In this document: positions 1-7,478 of the stretch, in pieces | How the letters are laid out: every line of letters begins with the position of its first letter | Position numbering within the stretch: the first letter of the stretch is position 1 | NCBI GenBank assembly: GCA_021413735.1 | Contig: JAIOPV010000196.1 | Location: 20,023 to 84,022 of the forward strand | Origin: Planctomycetota bacterium | Lineage (GTDB): Bacteria; Planctomycetota; Planctomycetia; Gemmatales; Gemmataceae | DNA length: 64,000 bases | Direction: 5' to 3' | Program-made: the position numbers and the translations under genes | Notes under the pieces: generated by a model | Told to the model about the DNA's origin: nothing | Databases searched by the model: none | What the model saw: only the letters and a program-made list of their open reading frames with translations

Positions 1-1815
1 CCAGGCTTGTTCTTTTTCGGCCTGATCGGTGTGCTGGGTTCCAGAGTGGACAAGTTCTTCGACGGCCCTCTCGACATCCGGTTCGCATACATGATCGTGT
101 TCTGTGCGAGCTTCGGCGGAATGTGCCTCGAGCTGACCGCTTCGCGTGTACTGGCTCAGTTCCTTGGCGTGTCGCTATTCACCTGGACGGGCATCATTGG
201 CGTCATGCTAGCCGGCACCGCCCTCGGAAACCTGACCGGTGGGATCGTCGCCGACCGCGTGAACCGACCGGGCGAAACAATGTGGAATCCCCGCATCGTG
301 TTGGCGGGCACGCTCGTCAGCGCTGGCGGCGCGGTGATTCTCCAGTTCGTCACGCTCGCGGTCTTCCAACGGTACGGCACCTTCGATAACCTTGGCCCGA
401 TTTCCCAGGTCATGGCGTGGACGTTCAGCCTGTTCTTCCTGCCGATGTTCCTTCTCGGAATGGTTTCGCCGCAGGTCATCCGACTGGCCGTGCCGGACCT
501 CGCACACGTCGGCCGCGTCGCAGGTCGCGTCTATGCCTGGAGCACGACAGGAGCAATCCTCGGCACGTTCGTCGCCGGGTATGTCCTGCTTTCCACAATC
601 GGAATGAACCAGACGCTGCTCACGGTCGGATTGATTCTCACGCTCACGAGTCTTCTCGTCGCTCGCGTCTGGGATCACAACGTGATGCTATATCTCTTCA
701 GCATCGTCCTGGGGGCAGTCACCGGCGGCTTCATTCTCACGTCCCGCAGCGGCAATCGCGACGACGACCTGATCGTGCAACTGGAGACGAACTACTACAC
801 GATCAAAGTGACCCATGAGCGAGTGCCGGAGTACGATCGCAACGGCAAGCAGGTCGTAGATGATAAGGGCCGTGAGCTGTCCATCCGCAGCGGCAAGTTA
901 CGGCTCACGCTCGATCACCTTCTGCATTCCACCGTTGACCCTGAGAACCCCGGTTATCTGCATTACGCTCACGAATATGTGCAGATGGAGTTCCTTCGCG
1001 GTGCTCGTGCGGAGAATCCTCGGCCTCGCGTGCTGGTCATCGGTGGCGGCGGTTACACGTTCCCGCGATACGCGATGGAGATGCTGCCCGAAACCAGTAT
1101 GGACGTTGTCGAGATCGACCCTGGCGTCACGAAAGTGGCCCGCGAACACCTCGGCCTGAAGGTGTACGAAGGGCTCGACATCGTTCACATGGACGGCCGG
1201 CAGTTCATCGCGGAGAAGGTGCAGCCGGGTACCTACGATCTCGTCATTCAGGACGCGGTGAACGATCTGTCCGTGCCGTCACACTTGCTGACAAAGGAGT
1301 ACAACGACGCGGTGAAGAAGGCGATGAAGCCGACCGGCGTGTATCTGCTCACGGTCATCGACGTGATCGAATACGGCCAGATCTGGAAGGCCGCGATGCA
1401 CACGCTGGCCCAGACATACCCGAAGGACAACGTCGGGTTGCTGCTGCCTGGCGAACTCGATCCGAAGGCCATCGGCTCGCGGCAGGTGTACGTGATCTAC
1501 GCTTCCGAGAAGCCGCTCGATCTGGACAAGTTACGGATCGCGAATCGGGAGCAGTTACACACGACCGAAGCGACGTCTGTTTTGGCGATGAAGATCGGAA
1601 TGGCAGTTGCGAATGTGCTGGCTGCCCCGCCGATCAACGAACGAGCGTTGCCGTTCTACACGCATCAGGTTGAGCCTGAAGTTCTGAGGCCCTACCTTGA
1701 GGCGAAGCCCATCATCATCCTGACGGATCAGTTCGCGCCAACCGACAACATGATGGCCGACGTGTTTCGGCGTCGCAACGATAAGACCAGCGAAACCGAA
1801 CGCAAACCGCAATGA
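1..1815 (+). CDS. Fused multi-pass membrane / spermidine-synthase-like protein (5' end probably outside window)
   Basis: The frame is open to the window edge; the first in-window start is a TTG at 7, so the true N-terminus may be missing. Residues about 25-250 hold some eight hydrophobic segments, resembling the MFS-like membrane half of fused spermidine synthase-like proteins. Residues about 335-500 form a Rossmann fold of the spermidine synthase type: RVLVIGGGGYTFPR (nucleotide loop), VVEIDPGV (acidic end of the second strand), DGRQFI and YDLVIQDAVND. The family is known for aminopropyl transfer from decarboxylated SAM, but fused membrane members are mostly uncharacterised, so the substrate is unknown. 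It converges with the CoA-transferase gene across a repeat. Confidence 0.85.
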   Translation, partial: PGLFFFGLIGVLGSRVDKFFDGPLDIRFAYMIVFCASFGGMCLELTASRVLAQFLGVSLFTWTGIIGVMLAGTALGNLTGGIVADRVNRPGETMWNPRIVLAGTLVSAGGAVILQFVTLAVFQRYGTFDNLGPISQVMAWTFSLFFLPMFLLGMVSPQVIRLAVPDLAHVGRVAGRVYAWSTTGAILGTFVAGYVLLSTIGMNQTLLTVGLILTLTSLLVARVWDHNVMLYLFSIVLGAVTGGFILTSRSGNRDDDLIVQLETNYYTIKVTHERVPEYDRNGKQVVDDKGRELSIRSGKLRLTLDHLLHSTVDPENPGYLHYAHEYVQMEFLRGARAENPRPRVLVIGGGGYTFPRYAMEMLPETSMDVVEIDPGVTKVAREHLGLKVYEGLDIVHMDGRQFIAEKVQPGTYDLVIQDAVNDLSVPSHLLTKEYNDAVKKAMKPTGVYLLTVIDVIEYGQIWKAAMHTLAQTYPKDNVGLLLPGELDPKAIGSRQVYVIYASEKPLDLDKLRIANREQLHTTEATSVLAMKIGMAVANVLAAPPINERALPFYTHQVEPEVLRPYLEAKPIIILTDQFAPTDNMMADVFRRRNDKTSETERKPQ

Positions 1816-1874
1816 CGGAGAGTTCGCCCTCAGGGTGAGCGTCGTGAGTGTCGGTGGAAGTGTCGAGAGTTTGT

Positions 1875-1973
1875 GATTGTGGTCCGCTCGCTCCGCGAGC
1901 GGTTTGGGGACCCAATTACCTTTCGATACCTCCAACGCGTGCCGAACCGCTCGCGGAGCGAGCGGACCACAAT
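1875..1973. repeat. Paired inverted copies of a 28-bp hairpin repeat between convergent genes
   Basis: An arm beginning ATTGTGGTCCGCTCGC at 1876 is repeated in reverse complement ending at 1973, about 40 bp apart. Each arm is itself self-complementary. A compact third copy lies at 11514-11548. The position between two convergent genes suits a transcription terminator or mRNA 3'-end structure, but there is no T tract. Confidence 0.75.
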
Positions 1974-1985
1974 ACCACAATCGTC

Positions 1986-2972
1986 TCACTTCCCGAGGTG
2001 TAGCAGCAGTTCGCGTTGCCGCAGGTGTTGGAGCCTCGGCAACCCACCGCAGTGGTTGAGGTACTCGGAGAAATCCTTCACGCCGAAGATGTGATCGTCG
2101 AGGAACTGCGCGAACGCGGCTGGGTCACGTTCCACTTCGAGCCACAATCGCAAGTGGTCTTCATCCGAGAAATACTCGCCGGGCATGTTGCCGGGGTAAC
2201 TCCCGAACGGCACCTCGCACACCGCATCGACACACAGAAACGGAATCTGCGTGAGGTGTGGATTGCGTCGCATTTCATCGTGTGGCACGAGCCGTTCGCA
2301 GGTGATGATGAGTCGCTTCGCCGCCCGTGAGAGCTCGATATCCGCAACCGATGTGCCCGTGAATCGGCAGTTCCCGTAGCGGTCGGCTTCGTGAACGTGA
2401 ATCGCCGCCACGTCAGGGTAGAGGGCTGGCACCGCTGTCAGTTTCTCGCCCGTGAACGGGCATTCGATCTGCTTCGCGGGGCTGTGTGAAAACGTGTCGG
2501 TGCCGAGCAAGCTGTGAGCGGGAAGGAAAGGCACGCCCATCGCCGCGGCGGTGTAGCGAAGCGCGAGCGTGTAGTTCGACCACTCGACGCACTGCACCGT
2601 GCCCGATTCGATCACACGCCGACAGTGCGGCGACAGCCCGCGAGCTTCGACGCCCACGATGTACGCGACATCAACGCGGTCGATGGTCTGGCCGCGTCCG
2701 GTCTGGTTGCCAGCACACAGAATCTGAAAATCGTGCGTCGTGGTGTGGCCGCTGAAGCCGAGATGCTGTCGGCGTTGACGCAGGATTTCGTGACAAACAG
2801 CCGTCGGAACACGATTGGTGCCGAAGCCCCCGGTCGCGACGTAATCGCCATCGTGGACGAACTGGCGAACCGCTTCGGTCACCGACATGACCTTATCGAC
2901 AAGCCCGCGAGGCTTCTGAGCGAACGCAGCTCTTGCGGGTTCGGAATGCGGACTGGTGAAGAGAGGGGGCAT
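1986..2972 (-). CDS. CoA-transferase family I, subunit A-like (glutaconate/IpdA type)
   Basis: The protein is 328 residues from ATG 2972; the frame extends upstream to 3056 but those codons lie in a repeat, so the shorter start is preferred. An internal ATG at 2891 just before the conserved SVTEAVRQFVHDGDYV block is another possibility. The glycine-rich ATGGFGTNR, GVEARGLSPHCRR, the EWSNYTLALRY block, the ADRYGNC block and the C-terminal YFSDEDHLRLWLEVERDP are typical of alpha subunits of family I CoA-transferases. In two-subunit enzymes the catalytic glutamate is on subunit B. No subunit B gene lies beside it, so the partner must be elsewhere or the protein acts differently. Confidence 0.85.
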   Translation of the reverse strand: MPPLFTSPHSEPARAAFAQKPRGLVDKVMSVTEAVRQFVHDGDYVATGGFGTNRVPTAVCHEILRQRRQHLGFSGHTTTHDFQILCAGNQTGRGQTIDRVDVAYIVGVEARGLSPHCRRVIESGTVQCVEWSNYTLALRYTAAAMGVPFLPAHSLLGTDTFSHSPAKQIECPFTGEKLTAVPALYPDVAAIHVHEADRYGNCRFTGTSVADIELSRAAKRLIITCERLVPHDEMRRNPHLTQIPFLCVDAVCEVPFGSYPGNMPGEYFSDEDHLRLWLEVERDPAAFAQFLDDHIFGVKDFSEYLNHCGGLPRLQHLRQRELLLHLGK

Positions 2973-2980
2973 TTGAAAAC

Positions 2981-3054
2981 CGGACACGAAGACAAGGGAA
3001 CACGGAGACAAGGAGAGAATACCAAAATCCGTGGCTCCGTGTCCCTTCTCCCCC
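2981..3054. repeat. Low-complexity mirrored hairpin (ACACGGAGACAAGG word)
   Basis: The left part repeats the word (GA)CACGRAGACAAGG; the right part carries its complement (CCGTGGCTCCGTGTCCCTTCTC). Together they form an imperfect hairpin filling the space between the TPR gene stop and the CoA-transferase start on the minus strand. The same architecture with different words occurs at 8821, 38163 and 39383. Confidence 0.65.
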
Positions 3055-3062
3055 ACTCCGCT

Positions 3063-3506
3063 TTACTGACGCGAGCGGTACTCTCGCACCAACTGGCGGA
3101 AACGCGGGTCTTTGCGGATCGAGTCGAGATCTTGGTCTTCTTCCATGAACCCGAAGTCGCGGTAGCCGAGTTCCACGGCCTTGCGAAGCGAACCCAACGC
3201 CTGATCGGGTTGCTTCAACAGGGCGTACCGGCAAGCGAGATTGTAATGTGCGGTGGGGTCGGACGGTCGCGTGGCGACGAGTTGCCGGTCGATGGCGAGA
3301 CCATCGGCGACTCGTCCCTTGATGGTGAGATTACTCGCCTGAACTCGCAAGACTTCGGTGAACGCCGGAACTGCGGCGATCAGCTTGCCGAAGAACTCGA
3401 GTTCAAAGTCAAGCTGGCTGCGTTCGGCGAGGAAGCCGATGACAGAGCCAGGTGGGAAGGCGTTTTCCGAGGCCGGTGGCGTCGGTCGCTTGCCGGAGTG
3501 GGGCAT
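3063..3506 (-). CDS. Small TPR protein
   Basis: This is a 147-residue soluble protein with no signal peptide. Residues about 80-125 contain a tetratricopeptide-like pair (AHYNLACRYALLKQPDQAL, then SLRKAVELGYRDF), followed by DLDSIRKDPRFRQLV, a closing motif common in planctomycete and other bacterial TPR proteins. The upstream half is helical and TPR-like but degenerate. Such proteins are usually protein-protein adaptors; the partner is unknown. It lies 90 bp upstream of the CoA-transferase start on the same strand and could be cotranscribed with it. Confidence 0.75.
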   Translation of the reverse strand: MPHSGKRPTPPASENAFPPGSVIGFLAERSQLDFELEFFGKLIAAVPAFTEVLRVQASNLTIKGRVADGLAIDRQLVATRPSDPTAHYNLACRYALLKQPDQALGSLRKAVELGYRDFGFMEEDQDLDSIRKDPRFRQLVREYRSRQ

Positions 3507-3658
3507 GTGGCGATTCCCCCGATGCGGTGGCCGGTGAGAGGTGGCCCGGTCCAGCCATTCTGATTATACTCTCCCGCCCAGAGTGGTCAAACGTTCCACT
3601 GCCAGAGTGTGGCAGGTTGGGTTCCGATTGTAGCGGTTGGGGAAGCCCCTGAAAATCA

Positions 3659-3685
3659 AGAACCCAGGCCGTTGGCCTGGGTTCT
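3659..3685. terminator. 12-bp stem hairpin, possible terminator of the 3723-7343 gene
   Basis: AGAACCCAGGCC and GGCCTGGGTTCT pair perfectly across a 3-nt loop, 38 bp past the stop of the minus-strand cytochrome gene. There is no T run, so it may be a REP-like element rather than an intrinsic terminator. Related CCAGGCCAACGGCCTGG hairpins occur at 45011 and 45093. The remainder of 3507-3722 shows nothing else recognisable. Confidence 0.55.
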
Positions 3686-3722
3686 GAATGACACCAACGC
3701 CTCGGTTGTTGGAGTCAGACCA

Positions 3723-6700
3723 TTACTTCTTCACGATGGGCTTCACTTCTTCAGCACTTGTGAGGCTGAAGTAGAAGCCATGAGGATTGTTGCCGTTGGC
3801 TACCTTCAGCAAGATCGTGTTCTTGCCCTTCACGAGCTTCACCGGAACCTTGTGCGTCTCCGGTGCGGCGGCTTTCGTCTCCCGCGTCGTGTACACTTCC
3901 TTGCCGTTGATCCACAGCTTCGCGCCGTCGTCTGGCCCGAGCAGCACTTCCCCGGCCTGATCGGCTGGCGAATCTACCTCCGTATACATATACGACGCCG
4001 AATTGTTCCCCTTATCGCCGTGGTAAGCCGCGAGGTCGAAGTAACCCTTGCCATCCGGGCGAACCGTCTTCCAGCCGACGCTCGTGACGCCCTTCCAGGT
4101 GTAGACTGCGTTCGGGTTGAACTCGCCCTTCTCGGGTCCGTGTTCCATGTCGAGAGCGGCCTCCATGTTCTCGCCTGGGAACGGCCCGATGATCGCGAAC
4201 GTATCTGGCGTGTAGGCGGCCGTCTTCAGCGTTTCGAGGTACGCCACGAGGTCGATCAGCTCGTCCTCGTTCAGCGACGCGACAATGTCTTCGGGCATGA
4301 TCGACACCTTCAACTTGCGGACCGGTCCTTCGATGTCCTTCTTGTTGACGGTGGTGTCCTTGCCGTTGGCGTCGCGGAGCGTGATGCTGGTTGGCGTTTC
4401 GCTGATGAGCAAACCGCTGATGGTGACTTCGGCGTTCGTTGTCACCGAACTCTGGAGGTACTGGTCGGCGATGGCCTTCGACGGCAGCAGAATCGACTCG
4501 AACAGATTCTCGCGGCTGCCCTTCTTGCCGATCATGCTGAGATCGGGGCCAACCTGCCCGCCGATGCCGCGAACCATGTGGCACTTCGCACACTGTGCCG
4601 CTCCCGCGAGGCTCGCGTTCCACACGGCTTTGCCGCGAGCCACGTCACCGGCTCGCTTGGCGAGTTCCGCAATCGCAGGCAGGTTCTTGGGGTTCAGCTT
4701 GCCCGCAGCCGGGAACGCCAGCAGTGCTTGATTCCGCAACCCCTGGAACGGCGAGTTGCGAAGCAACCGGCCCGTTTCCGCGACGAGATCCTTTGGCAGT
4801 TCGCCCTTCTTGTGTGCGTCGAGCAGCCACTGCGAACCAGCCTGATTGCCAGCGAATGCCGAGAGGCACGCCGACTTCAGTTCCGCAGTCGCCTTCTCTG
4901 CGAGCACGCCCTTCGCGATTGCGTTGAGCGCTGTTGTGGAATACGCGGGTGGCTTCTGGCCTTTCGGCAGCAGTTCGCCGAGCGACTTCACGCATTCGAT
5001 CGACAGCGGCCCTTCCGGCGTGCCCACCTTGATGAGCGCCGCGACCGATTCCGCTGCCGGAATCTTGCCGAGAGTGCGAACGGCTTCTTTGCGAATGTCG
5101 AGCGAGGCCTTGTCGTCGGTTGCGAGAGTGGCGACAACTCCGACGCGATCCGCCGAACCGATAGCCGCGATCAGTTGCAGCCCGGTGGCCTGCGACTTCG
5201 CATCCTTGAGCAGTTGGTCGATGACGCCGCCGAGTTCCTTGCCGCCCTGGAGTGCTTTCCACTTCGTCGGCAGGTACAGCTTCAGGCTGTCGATTGCACG
5301 GGCTTTCACTTCGGGGGCGGCGTCCGACTTCAGCACTTCGAGCATCGACTGCCCGGCGGTGGGGTCGTCGTTCGATGCGATGATGTCGATGATGCGAGCC
5401 TTCTGCATCGCGGTGAGCTTGGCGTCGGCGAGGAGTTTGCCGAGTCGTGGCAGCACCGACTTCGGCCGCAGTTCCCACACGAGGTCGGCAACCTTGTCGT
5501 CCCATTCGGGGAAGTGCTTGTCGAAGTCCGCGAGGATGGCGTCGCGGCGTGTCGGATCGGTGCCGCACGCGATGTTGAGGGCGGCGCGATAGAAAATGTC
5601 CTGCCCGTCGTACCGCTTTGCGAGGGCGTAGAACGAACGCTGCACGAATTCGACTGGCTCCATCCTCGCTGCCAACAACATCTCCCGACACGCCGCGATC
5701 GAATGCCGTTTGAGGTTCCGTTCAACCTTCTCGGGGCTTTCCGGTGGACCGAGCTTTGGCCGAGGCGTCGAACTGTGTGCGAAAATGGCCTCATTGATTC
5801 GGATAACGTGCGGATCAAGTTCCGGTATCTCACTCGCTGCAAGCATGAACCGAAGCCAGCCGATCATTGCTTCCTGGGGACGCTTCTCGACAGGAATGCG
5901 ATCACCGATCAGACCGACATGCCAGTAACAAAGGACGGCGACTCTCGGATCGACGGAGTCCATCATGCCGCCCGCGAGCCAAGTTAAGGCTTGCTGGGCA
6001 TCCAACGAGTACAGTTTGCTGATCGCGAGTGCCCGCGTTGCTTGATTGGGGGAACCCAGCGCGGCGAGCACGTTTTCCTTCGTGTCCAGCTTCACTTCCG
6101 GGATCGTGTAGCCCTTGTGGCCCTTCGGAGTGATGCGGTAGATGCGGCCGTCGGTCGGGTCGCCCATGCCGTGACCGCCGACGCCACGGTCGTACCAGTC
6201 GGCCACGAAGATGCTGCCGTCCGGAGCGACGCACACATCCGACGGGCGGAACCAGTTGTCGCTGCTCGTCAGCAGCAGTTCCTTCTCCAGCTCGTAGCCG
6301 GCACCCTTCGGCTTGCGATGGAACCAACGCACTTCACGCGGGCCAGCATCGCAGTGCAGCAGCGAGCCGCGATACTTCTTGTCGAACATCGAGCCTTCGT
6401 AGAACGTGATGCCAGTCGGGCTGCCGAACCCCGTGCGCAGCGTCTTGTGGACGATGCCGGGTTGTTCTTCGTGCCAGTGCGTTTGACCCGCACCACGCGG
6501 GCCGTAGCCGTAGTTGCCGCCGGGCATCACGAAGCAGATGCGAGTTTGCTGATTGCCGTCGTCGTCGTTGTCCGAGAGCCACACTTCGCCGAAGCTATCG
6601 ACGCACGCCTCGTAGTTGTTGCGGAAGTTGTGGGCGATTAGTTCGAGGTTCGTGCCGTCCATGTCGCAACGCCACACCGTGCCCTTCTGGCAATCAGTGG

Positions 6701-7343
6701 TGTTCTGCTTCCAGATCGGCCCCTTCTTGTCACTGCTCTGGAGACCGTTCGGGCCGCTGTCGCCGATGGTGAAATACAGCTTGCCGTCTGGCCCGATGTT
6801 GATGCCGTGGACGCCGTGGTCGTGGTCGAAACCGCCGAACCCCGTGAGGAACTTCTTCGGCGGGCCGTCCGCTTTCAGGTCGCCGTCCTTGTCCTCGAAC
6901 ACGAGGATGTCGGGCGACTGACACACGAACACCTTCTGCCCCTTGCCGTCCGGGTACGGTGCGACGCAGACGCCGAGCGGCCCGTAGAGGTCTTCGCCCT
7001 GGTAGAACGTGACCGCCTTCGACGCCTTGCCCTCGCCCTTCTCGTCGATCAGCACCTGAATGCGGTCGCCTTCCTTGCGGATGATCGGCCGACCGAATCC
7101 CTTGCGGCGGTAGTTCACGGCTTCCGCGACCCACACGCGACCCTTGTGGTCGACGTCGATGCTGGTGGGGTTGATGAGCATCGGCTCGGCGGCGAACAGC
7201 TCGACCTGGAAGCCGTCTGCGACCTTGAGCGCCTTCAGTGCGTCTTCAGGCGAAAGCGGCCCGCCCTTGGGCTGGGCGTTGGCCAGCGTCGTGGACGCAA
7301 GAAGCAGGACGAGGGGCGTTAGCCCCCGGAACAACGACCGCAT
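3723..7343 (-). CDS. Secreted PVC-type membrane-bound dehydrogenase / HEAT / cytochrome c protein
   Basis: The protein is 1206 residues from ATG 7343, chosen because GGAG lies about 9 nt upstream and a signal peptide (MRSLFRGLTPLVLLLASTT) follows at once. Residues about 25-400 form a glucose/sorbosone-dehydrogenase-like beta-propeller (FQVELFAAEP, VWVAEAVNYRR, DHDHGVHGINIGPDGKLYF, VADWYDRGVGGHG). HEAT-like helical repeats follow to about 880. A c-type heme motif CAKCH sits near residue 918, and the cytochrome domain continues to LIDLVAYLETLK. The last 160 residues look like a beta-sandwich ligand-binding domain. Its likely role is periplasmic oxidation of a sugar or sterol-like substrate with electron transfer through heme. 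The substrate cannot be told. Confidence 0.85.
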   Translation of the reverse strand: MRSLFRGLTPLVLLLASTTLANAQPKGGPLSPEDALKALKVADGFQVELFAAEPMLINPTSIDVDHKGRVWVAEAVNYRRKGFGRPIIRKEGDRIQVLIDEKGEGKASKAVTFYQGEDLYGPLGVCVAPYPDGKGQKVFVCQSPDILVFEDKDGDLKADGPPKKFLTGFGGFDHDHGVHGINIGPDGKLYFTIGDSGPNGLQSSDKKGPIWKQNTTDCQKGTVWRCDMDGTNLELIAHNFRNNYEACVDSFGEVWLSDNDDDGNQQTRICFVMPGGNYGYGPRGAGQTHWHEEQPGIVHKTLRTGFGSPTGITFYEGSMFDKKYRGSLLHCDAGPREVRWFHRKPKGAGYELEKELLLTSSDNWFRPSDVCVAPDGSIFVADWYDRGVGGHGMGDPTDGRIYRITPKGHKGYTIPEVKLDTKENVLAALGSPNQATRALAISKLYSLDAQQALTWLAGGMMDSVDPRVAVLCYWHVGLIGDRIPVEKRPQEAMIGWLRFMLAASEIPELDPHVIRINEAIFAHSSTPRPKLGPPESPEKVERNLKRHSIAACREMLLAARMEPVEFVQRSFYALAKRYDGQDIFYRAALNIACGTDPTRRDAILADFDKHFPEWDDKVADLVWELRPKSVLPRLGKLLADAKLTAMQKARIIDIIASNDDPTAGQSMLEVLKSDAAPEVKARAIDSLKLYLPTKWKALQGGKELGGVIDQLLKDAKSQATGLQLIAAIGSADRVGVVATLATDDKASLDIRKEAVRTLGKIPAAESVAALIKVGTPEGPLSIECVKSLGELLPKGQKPPAYSTTALNAIAKGVLAEKATAELKSACLSAFAGNQAGSQWLLDAHKKGELPKDLVAETGRLLRNSPFQGLRNQALLAFPAAGKLNPKNLPAIAELAKRAGDVARGKAVWNASLAGAAQCAKCHMVRGIGGQVGPDLSMIGKKGSRENLFESILLPSKAIADQYLQSSVTTNAEVTISGLLISETPTSITLRDANGKDTTVNKKDIEGPVRKLKVSIMPEDIVASLNEDELIDLVAYLETLKTAAYTPDTFAIIGPFPGENMEAALDMEHGPEKGEFNPNAVYTWKGVTSVGWKTVRPDGKGYFDLAAYHGDKGNNSASYMYTEVDSPADQAGEVLLGPDDGAKLWINGKEVYTTRETKAAAPETHKVPVKLVKGKNTILLKVANGNNPHGFYFSLTSAEEVKPIVKK

Positions 7344-7450
7344 AGGTAAGGCTCCGAGCGGAGAGACGAGGAACAGGCAGGTTTGAACAGTGTACCGCGA
7401 GAACATGCGGATGTGTAGCGGTGGTCCCAACGGGACCACGATATCGCAAT

Positions 7451-7478
7451 GCCAGCCCCGGTGGGGCTGGTGCTAAAC
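7451..7478 (-). repeat. GTTTAGC-type interspersed hairpin overlapping the recD2 stop
   Basis: On the minus strand this reads GTTTAGCACCAGCCCCACCGGGGC. It matches the GTTTAGCC family found at 9728, 12769, 35789 and 36761. The TAG in its first bases is the recD2 stop codon. A second small hairpin (GTGGTCCCAACGGGACCAC) lies at about 7421-7439. Together they fill the gap to the gene starting at 7343. Confidence 0.6.

Noticed and set aside
3609-5987. Long plus-strand open frame (792 codons)
   Set aside because: It is antisense to the secreted dehydrogenase/cytochrome gene, and its translation (Arg/His/Leu-rich) is a shadow of that gene's codon pattern.
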